Source: Aphidius gifuensis (Eukaryota; Arthropoda; Insecta; Hymenoptera; Braconidae). Taken from it: a DNA stretch of 64,000 nt. The notes below the pieces were generated by a model, which had not been told where the DNA came from, did not search any database, and was given only the letters and a program-made list of their open reading frames with translations. Shown in pieces: positions 58,101 through 64,000 of the stretch. Made by a program: the position numbers and the translations under genes. The stretch lies in NCBI RefSeq assembly GCF_014905175.1, contig NC_057791.1:5952001-6016000 (forward strand), given 5' to 3'. Within the stretch, counting starts at the first letter, position 1. Every line of letters starts with the position of its first letter.

Positions 58101-60117
58101 ATATATATATAATCGAACACATATATATTCAGGGACATACAAATACAAAATTTAAGGTCGTGTTTCTTGTATGGACCATGTGATACACACCATGTGCCGG
58201 TTAAGTCGGTTTAAGTTGGTTTGTGTAAAAATAATATACCCGATACCATACACATGCGCAGTTCTTAATTGATCATCATTATATCATTTTCAATTAATTA
58301 ATTACTCCAATGATATATATAACAACAATTTAGAAAAAAATTTAATCGTGTCGATTATTTTTTGAAATGTTTTACAGACAAGTTTAAATGTTTATAATTT
58401 ACTCGCATGTTTTGCAAAGATAACAGTTACGCAATTTTTTGACCTTTTGTTATTTTCAAACTAATATTAGTAAAATTATCAATAAATAATCAAATTAATA
58501 TGATTAATAATGTATCAAACTTTTTGTGTAAATTTTAAATATTTTTATAAACCAATGAATACAAACTTTTTTATTTTTTTTCCTTACATTTCTCATAAAT
58601 AACAGTAAATGGAAATTACGAATATATATATACGTTAATTTGTGTTAAAAAAGTTGGACAGGTGATAATAAAAACCAGTTTTTAATAAAAGAAAAAAAAA
58701 TAATTAGTAATTTTAAATTAACAAAAATTTATTTATTAAGTTTTAAAAAAAAAATTTATCTAATTTTTTAAAAACAGTTTTAACACACATGTTTAAATTT
58801 ATTGTAGGAAGTGTTAAAGCATCTATTTCTCTTCATGCATTTGTATGTTTAAGAAAAATATCTAATTTTAGATTTAAAAAAAATAGAGAATAAAAAATAA
58901 AATATAGTGGTAACGATTAAATAAGTTTTGAACGTTAAAATTTTAGCCAAGTTTAATATTTAAATTTATTTTCATAAATATTCTATATATATATAATAAA
59001 AATAATAGTAATTATTGTTATTATTTAATTTAGAATAATAAAATTTAATTGTGTATTTTTTATTTTTTTAACATGATTTTTAACTTAATAAGCCTTAAAT
59101 TTCTACGAAAAAATTTCTTTGTTTTTGCTTGATAGATTATGAACAAAAAAATTATTTAAAAAATAAAAATAAGACTATTAAAAGGTACTTTAAGACTTTC
59201 ACCATTGGCTAACTGGTTCTTCGAGGTTAATCGAACACACAAATTAAATAAAAAAAAAAATTTTTTTTAATTCAAGATCTACCGATCATTTCTCTTCTTA
59301 GTTTTTCGATTGAATATTTAAATACTTAGTATGCAAGAAACAAGGATTTTTTTTTCGTTTTTTTTTTTTGGCAACTTGCCAGTGTTTAATTATCAAACAA
59401 ATATAAAAAAAAACAAAATAGTATTTTAAAAAAAAAAAAAATAGATGAATTTTAAAATAGAGTATTTTTAATTTATAAAAAAAATAAATAAAAGAGCTTT
59501 AATTAAATTTATATTAAATAGTGTACAAAAATGCAACAATACAAACTCCAAAATTGCATGAATGAAAATTGCATGTATGTACACCTTTTGTATTTTTAAA
59601 ATTATAAAACTCAATTATTTTTCCACAGTTAAAATATAATAAAAATTCAACAGATGTTAATTTTATAATTAAAATCTTGTTTATTTATTTAAAAATATTA
59701 TTAATTATATTTGATAAAAATAACAAAATATTCCCACGAGAAAAAGGTACGATCGTGGGAGATTATTTATAAAAATGAAATAAATTAAATGAATATATAT
59801 AAAGTTATTATATTATAGAAGAGTGACACTCGCCAATCATGCGCAATCAATTTATATTATATTCTGTAATTTCAATTCAGTATATGTATATAAGTTTTTT
59901 TTTAATATTTAAATTGCGTCTTGAAAAAGAAAAAACTAAAAAAAAATACTAAAAAATACAAAGGCTTTGGTAATTGTTTTTTAAATAATTTTTTTAAAAG
60001 TAAAATTAATTGAAAAATTTTAATTTTTAACTTACTGTTAAAAACAAGTAATTTTCTTGTTGATCCTAATCGCTTGATTGGCGATTTGACTCCATCAATT
60101 TCGTGCTCCTCGTCCAT
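42526..60117 (-). CDS. srGAP: SLIT-ROBO Rho GTPase-activating protein
   Basis: Nine coding exons: 60117-60036 (or the alternative at 54587-54512), 50549-50366, 50289-50124, 50036-49812, 48661-48035, 47603-46712, 46641-46461, 45247-45001 and 43602-42526. All phases close, giving 1226 residues. The F-BAR domain spans about residues 30-450 (LVAELQDFFRRRAELELDYS). A RhoGAP domain follows, with the arginine finger in GIFRVSGSQVEI. Then comes an SH3 domain (ATAQFDFNARSERELSFKKG, DDWW-like NDWWRG, GLIPDKYI). The C-terminal tail is long, Ser/Asp-rich and probably disordered (RELWQRRASS, KHTPDLVMDLP). srGAPs bind ROBO receptors through SH3, bend membrane through F-BAR, and inactivate Rac/Cdc42 in axon guidance (family knowledge). 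Introns 1 and 2 take up most of the 17.6 kb. Confidence 0.95.
43603..45000. other. srGAP last intron
   Basis: No gene is seen. It holds poly-A/T runs and a short CA-rich microsatellite at 44583-44615. Confidence 0.5.
45248..46460. other. srGAP intron between the SH3 and tail exons
   Basis: AT-rich intron with a long A run near 46320-46340 and an (AAT)n stretch at about 46380-46400. No ORF, RNA gene or element is seen. Confidence 0.5.
47604..48034. other. srGAP intron between the F-BAR and RhoGAP exons
   Basis: AT-rich intron of 431 bp. Nothing further is seen. Confidence 0.5.
48662..49811. other. srGAP intron inside the F-BAR domain
   Basis: AT-rich intron. A Phe-rich minus-strand ORF here (about 48631-48921) only continues the preceding exon's surroundings in another frame. 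No gene is seen. Confidence 0.5.
50550..54511. other. srGAP intron between exon 2 and the internal first exon
   Basis: A 4 kb AT-rich intron with long homopolymers (for example the A run at 52111-52138 and the T run at 53485-53504). ORFs of 60-110 residues are Phe/Tyr/Ile/Lys-rich products of composition. No RNA gene or mobile element with visible ends is seen. Confidence 0.45.
54512..54587 (-). CDS. srGAP: Alternative first coding exon of srGAP
   Basis: ATG 54587 opens 25 codons plus one base (MFQCIIQQRNGWIHPSNPDT, then KDVFP), ending in a GTAGAA donor. It is phase 1, the same phase as the distal first exon (60117-60036), and so joins exon 2 at 50549 without a shift, giving 1224 residues. 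The two leaders are unrelated: the distal one is acidic/basic and phosphorylatable (MDEEHEIDGVKSPIKRLGS), while this one is neutral with a Cys and a Trp. This predicts a second, internal promoter in 54600-55300. Confidence 0.65.
54588..60035. other. srGAP first intron (5.4 kb)
   Basis: It should hold the promoter of the internal first exon (54600-55300). A GC-richer patch at 54875-54930 has a B-box-like GTTCGATCCCAGCC on the minus strand next to a T run and may be a SINE relic. A CTCCG-type dispersed repeat lies at 57560-57900. Elsewhere it is AT-rich with no supported gene; the ORFs at 55267, 56599 and 57117 lack family signal. Confidence 0.45.
57560..57900. repeat. Dispersed CTCCG-type repeat (copy in srGAP intron)
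   Basis: TTTTACTCCGTTTTT occurs three times (about 57578, 57700 and 57823), interleaved with TTTCGGAGAA, CCGGAGTAAAA and TTCGGAGAAAATC. The block is rich in inverted self-complementary pieces. It is related to the copies at 27.0-29.0 kb. Confidence 0.6.
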
Positions 60118-60273
60118 TTTCACTATTTTCTTTTTTTTTTATATATATTTTTTATCTTCTCACTCGTGAAAACACCAATTGACCAAACAATATTATTTTT
60201 TTAAAAACCAGCATTAAACTATAGTCATTTTTAACTTAATTTTTACTTTTTTTAAATACGCGTTTTTTTTTAA

Positions 60274-60286
60274 TTTGGCGGGAAAA
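60274..60286. promoter_or_regulatory. E2F/DREAM-type site upstream of srGAP
   Basis: TTTGGCGGGAAAA is a textbook E2F half-site fused to a GGGAAA core. It lies 157 bp upstream of the distal srGAP start codon. Such sites are typical of cell-cycle genes. Whether it acts on srGAP, on the divergent CDK10, or on neither cannot be told from the sequence. Confidence 0.5.
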
Positions 60287-61138
60287 TTGTTTATTATTGA
60301 CGATTAAGCTATATTTATACAATTTTCATGATTTTAGAATAATAAATTTTTTTGCATGTTTTTACAACGATAAGAATACGAGGCTTTAAAGTAAGGTAAA
60401 TAAAAAAAAAAAAAGACTACAACAATAACAATAATAATTTAAGGAAAAAAAAAATAAAAACAACAAATATCTAAAAAATTATCAAGTTATTTTAGTACCT
60501 TAAAATCACAAAAAATTGTGTAAAAAAGTAAAATTATTTTTCAAGATAATTTCGAAAAAAAAACATATGATAACATAATACACACACGCACACACAAATA
60601 CTCACAATAAATATTTTTTTTATGTTTATAACTCCAAAATATAAAACAATTATATTTTTTTGATGAATAATTTAATTTTTATTATTATTTAATATAAATA
60701 AAACAATCACTTAATAATTATTTAATTGTTAAAACACTCGTATTTTTAAATTTTCGTATTATTTATAAATAAAAAATATGTATATATATATTTTTAAAAA
60801 ATGTATAAAATAATAATAAGTGAATAAAAGATCAACGTTTATTCCTACAAAGTCGCTGCGTTACTGTTGGTCGAAAGAAAACGATCAAGTCCCAAAAAAG
60901 AAAAAAAAAGAGAGACAAAAGTTTTATTTTCAATGTGTGCTTTTTTATTTGTGTTGTATGATAAAAAAAAAAAATAATATATATATATATATATATATAT
61001 AAGGCACATGTATTATATAAAGAAGGGGAAGAAAAGATATTCTTAGTTCGATGCACGCGGGGTTTATATTAATTTAACATTGAAGGGGGAAAAAGAAGCA
61101 TGAAAACTAAATAAAAAAAAAACATAAAAAACGCATGT

Positions 61139-61151
61139 GTTGCTTAGCAAC
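61139..61151. promoter_or_regulatory. Palindromic RFX X-box-like site
   Basis: GTTGCTTAGCAAC is a perfect inverted repeat (GTTGCT, one T, AGCAAC) that matches the symmetric X-box bound by RFX factors. It lies about 350 bp upstream of the CDK10 start in a GC-richer patch. Confidence 0.5.
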
Positions 61152-61499
61152 TCCACGCTTGCCGGGAACAAAAGAAAAATAGTGTCAGATAACTGTTTTA
61201 CTGCCTCAAGTTTGAAGGAGCAAGTGACATCTAATAGATTTTTTTTTAGACTTTTTAGAATTTGTGTTGATAAAATAAATCTCTAAAATCTAAACAATGG
61301 CTACCGAGTCGTCATCATCAACGTCGGCTTGTGTGTTTTTTGTTTTTAAATTTTAACTCAACTCAAATCATTGTTTACATAATTAAATAATAAATAATAA
61401 TAAATAAACATTTATAAAATTTATAAAACAATAATTATAAAATCCATAAATTAACAACAATCAACAACAGAACAAAAAAAAGTTTTTCATCAATACATC

Positions 61500-63156
61500 A
61501 TGACGAAAGGTAAATTTGACACAATTGTTTATATTAAATTTTTAGGTTAAATTTATAAACGTGGTGTTGTTGTCTGTATAAATAAAAATAAAATTGATAA
61601 ATAAATTTTTAGAAGATGAAAAAACGAGTGATTATAATGGCAGTGATAGTAACGTAATTATTGAAGCTGGACCAGATCCAACAGCTCCAGTAACAAGACG
61701 AGGTATTTTAACGTCATTATTGACTGGAAAACCAATGGAAATACCAGAACAAGATGTCGTAAGTATATTATAAATTATTAATAAACAATAATCAATAAAT
61801 TGATTATAATTAAATTATATATTGTTTATTACACCTATAGCTTGGTAAATGTAGATTTGTATCGGAATTTGAAAAATTAAATCGTATTGGTGAAGGAACA
61901 TATGGAATTGTTTATCGTGCAAAAGATACAAAAACAAATAAAATTGTTGCATTAAAAAAAGTACGTATGGAAAATGAAAAAGATGGATTACCAGTTAGTA
62001 GTCTTCGTGAAATAAGTGTATTATTATCATGTCATCATGAAAATATTGTTCAACTTAAAGAAGTTGTTGTTGGACGTAGTTTGGAAAGTATATTTTTATC
62101 AATGGAATATTGTGAACAAGATCTTGCAAGTCTTCTTGATAATATGCAATCACCATTTACTGAAAGTCAAGTTAAATGTATTGTACTTCAAGTATTAAAA
62201 GGATTAAAATATTTGCATAAAAATTTTATTGTACACAGAGATTTAAAAGTATCAAATTTATTAATGACTGATAAAGGTTGTGTTAAAATTGCTGATTTTG
62301 GATTAGCAAGATGGTTTGGACTTCCATTAAAACCAATGACACCAAGAGTCGTTACACTATGGTACAGAGCACCAGAATTATTGCTTCAAGCTAAAACACA
62401 AACAACTTCTGTTGACATGTGGGCTGCTGGTTGTATACTTGGTAAAAAAAACTAATATATATTTTTCATTTAATTAACAATTAACGATTCTAGTTGGTAT
62501 TGAAGTTAATCATTTTTTTTTTCGATATTATTTTAGGAGAATTACTGGGAAATAGACCACTCTTACCAGGACGATCTGAAATTGGTCAACTTGAATTAAT
62601 TGTAAGTCTACTTGGTACACCAAGTGAAGCAATATGGCCTGGATTTAATGCACTTCCTGGTCTTCAAAATTTTGCATTGAAACAACAACCATACAATAAT
62701 TTAAAACAAAAATTTCCATGGTTAACTGCTGCTGGACTTAGATTACTTAATTTTTTGTTTATGTATGATCCAAAAAAACGTGCAACTGCTGAAGAATGTT
62801 TACAAAGCAGTTATTTTAAAGAAATACCATTACGTAAGTTTAAATTTTATTAAATTTTTATTTTAAATGAATTTGTAGGAAAAATAATATTAATATTTAT
62901 TTAATTTTTTCAGCTTGTGATCCAAAATTAATGCCAACATTTCCACAACACAGAAATATGAAAAAAACTGGACAAACAAAAGATGCTCCAGAACCTGAAC
63001 CAATTGCTGTTGATCAGACAAATAATTTACCAGCAATATCTGATTTGGTTTGTATTTAATTTCTATAAATTATTTTTTCTTTTTTGAAAATATTATTTAT
63101 TTATTTTTTATTTATTTCAGCTTGGATCACTAGTCAAGAAAAGAAGAATAGAATAA
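61500..63156 (+). CDS. CDK10: Cyclin-dependent kinase 10
   Basis: The exons are 61500-61509, 61613-61758, 61841-62441, 62537-62833, 62914-63047 and 63121-63156, and all phases close, giving 407 residues. The first coding exon is only ten bases. Kinase motifs in order are the glycine loop GEGTYGIV (69), VALKK with catalytic Lys 91, the PISSLRE-type helix PVSSLRE (103-109), HRDLKVSN (184), DFGLA (204) and the activation segment with KPMTPRVVTLWYRAPEL. The PISSLRE and WFGLP-KPMTP features separate CDK10 from CDK11. CDK10 pairs with cyclin M, phosphorylates ETS2 and restrains ciliogenesis in mammals (family knowledge). The last donor is a weak GTTTGT. The basic tail ends KKRRIE. Confidence 0.95.
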
Positions 63157-63916
63157 TTATTTTAAAAGAAAGACATTTATAAATAAATGTTTTATAAATT
63201 TTTTAAACATTTCGAAAATCACTTGAATTAATATTTCATAATTCATCATCGTTGTCATCACCATCAGTATAAACACAAAAAAAATAATTATCAAAAAACA
63301 ATAATAAACTATTAATTAATAAAAATTATGATTTTAAATTTCTATTAATTTCATTGTATTTTTTTTTTGAATTGTAGTAATTACGCTTTTAATCATTTTC
63401 TTTTTTTCAATTAATTTTTCTCAGCTGTACTTACCTGTTTGAATTTAGCAATGCTTATTTTAAATATTTGTATTATTTATCTTAATAATTAAACATTATG
63501 TAAGTAAAATATTTATAACTATTTACAATATTATTACTTTCATTATTAATTAAAACTTTTTTTTCTAGATTTTTAATAATAATACAGTTGATTTTTTTTA
63601 CCGATTCAGTGAGCTGACTAATCATTTCCTTTCTCGCAGTGATGATGTAGTCAACCGTTGCAATTGAAAATCAACAAAGAACTCGTGATACTTCTGACAT
63701 CAATTATTTTTTAAGCTTCAAAATAAATCTTGCTCGATTTATATTGATTCTTTTTTCCGAATATTATACTCTTTTCGTTTCTAAATTATTTATCAATGCG
63801 AAAAAAAATATTTCTAACAACACAACTATTATATAAAAATTAAGAAGAAACAAAGTCAAATCAATATATCATTTAAAATTATATTTATTTATAGAAAAAT
63901 TTTACAATTAATTTTA
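63157..63916. other. Convergent 3' interval after CDK10
   Basis: AT-rich 3' flanks of CDK10 (plus) and of the partial gene at the window edge (minus). No further gene is seen. Confidence 0.5.
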
Positions 63917-64000
63917 TTATGCTGTTTTACCAGCTTGTGCTTCAAAGCTTTTTTTGTATTCTCCCATTGGATCGAATTTTTTTGCAAGCCTGTCCCAATC
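63917..64000 (-). CDS. C-terminal end of an unidentified gene (runs off the window)
   Basis: A minus-strand frame enters from the right edge and ends at TAA 63917. It encodes 27 residues, DWDRLAKKFDPMGEYKKSFE followed by AQAGKTA. The sequence is clearly coding-like (no stop, balanced amino acids, GC-richer codons than the flank), but too short for me to name the family. The remainder lies beyond 64000. Confidence 0.6.
   Translation of the reverse strand, partial: DWDRLAKKFDPMGEYKKSFEAQAGKTA

Larger units (their letters stand above)
60118..61499. other. Head-to-head interval srGAP / CDK10
   Basis: No ORF is supported here. It contains a (TA)n microsatellite at about 60976-61001, the E2F-like site at 60274, a GC-richer patch at 61050-61180 that looks like the CDK10 promoter, and the X-box-like palindrome at 61139. 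Confidence 0.5.

Noticed and set aside
1..64000. CRISPR arrays, bacterial operons, endogenous virus genes
   Set aside because: No regular spacer-repeat array, no polycistronic layout and no viral structural or polymerase motif was found; the window is an ordinary insect nuclear segment with repeats.

Overview
This is an extremely AT-rich animal nuclear window (roughly three quarters A+T) with GT-AG introns, long homopolymer runs and no operons. The gene content points to an insect. The tandem intronless MATH/BTB genes, the tandem four-exon odorant receptors and the short AT-rich introns suggest a hymenopteran, perhaps a braconid-like parasitoid wasp. The species is an inference.

1-12.3 kb is accessory and lineage-specific. 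It holds two tandem MATH-BTB (TD-POZ/SPOP-like) genes on the minus strand with a small two-exon acidic gene between them. Two intact tandem odorant receptor genes follow, with at least two receptor pseudogene remnants. 12.3-23 kb is mostly conserved housekeeping: SHOC2 (plus), a small coiled-coil gene (minus) sharing a short divergent promoter with ZCCHC10 (plus), MCM2 (minus), and a frameshifted leucine-rich-repeat gene (plus). Two MITE-like inverted-repeat elements lie at 20.0 and 22.5 kb. 23.2-34 kb is a decay zone: a possible novel type II membrane protein gene, a truncated DUS3L copy, a zinc-knuckle remnant, a small gene with a promoter-like 5' exon, a C2H2-type pseudogene whose last exon is also present as an inverted copy (a ~260-bp-arm hairpin), and several dispersed repeats.

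34.6-64 kb is conserved again: TFB2M (plus), RNF123/KPC1 (minus), the srGAP gene (minus, about 17.6 kb, with two alternative first exons 5.5 kb apart), CDK10 (plus), and the 3' end of an unidentified gene at the right edge (minus). srGAP and CDK10 are head to head across a 1.4 kb interval with an E2F-like site and a palindromic RFX X-box-like site. Coordinates of spliced genes were built by hand from splice sites and phase. For the conserved genes, all exon phases close without a frameshift. No prokaryotic, viral, CRISPR, rRNA or confident tRNA feature was seen.
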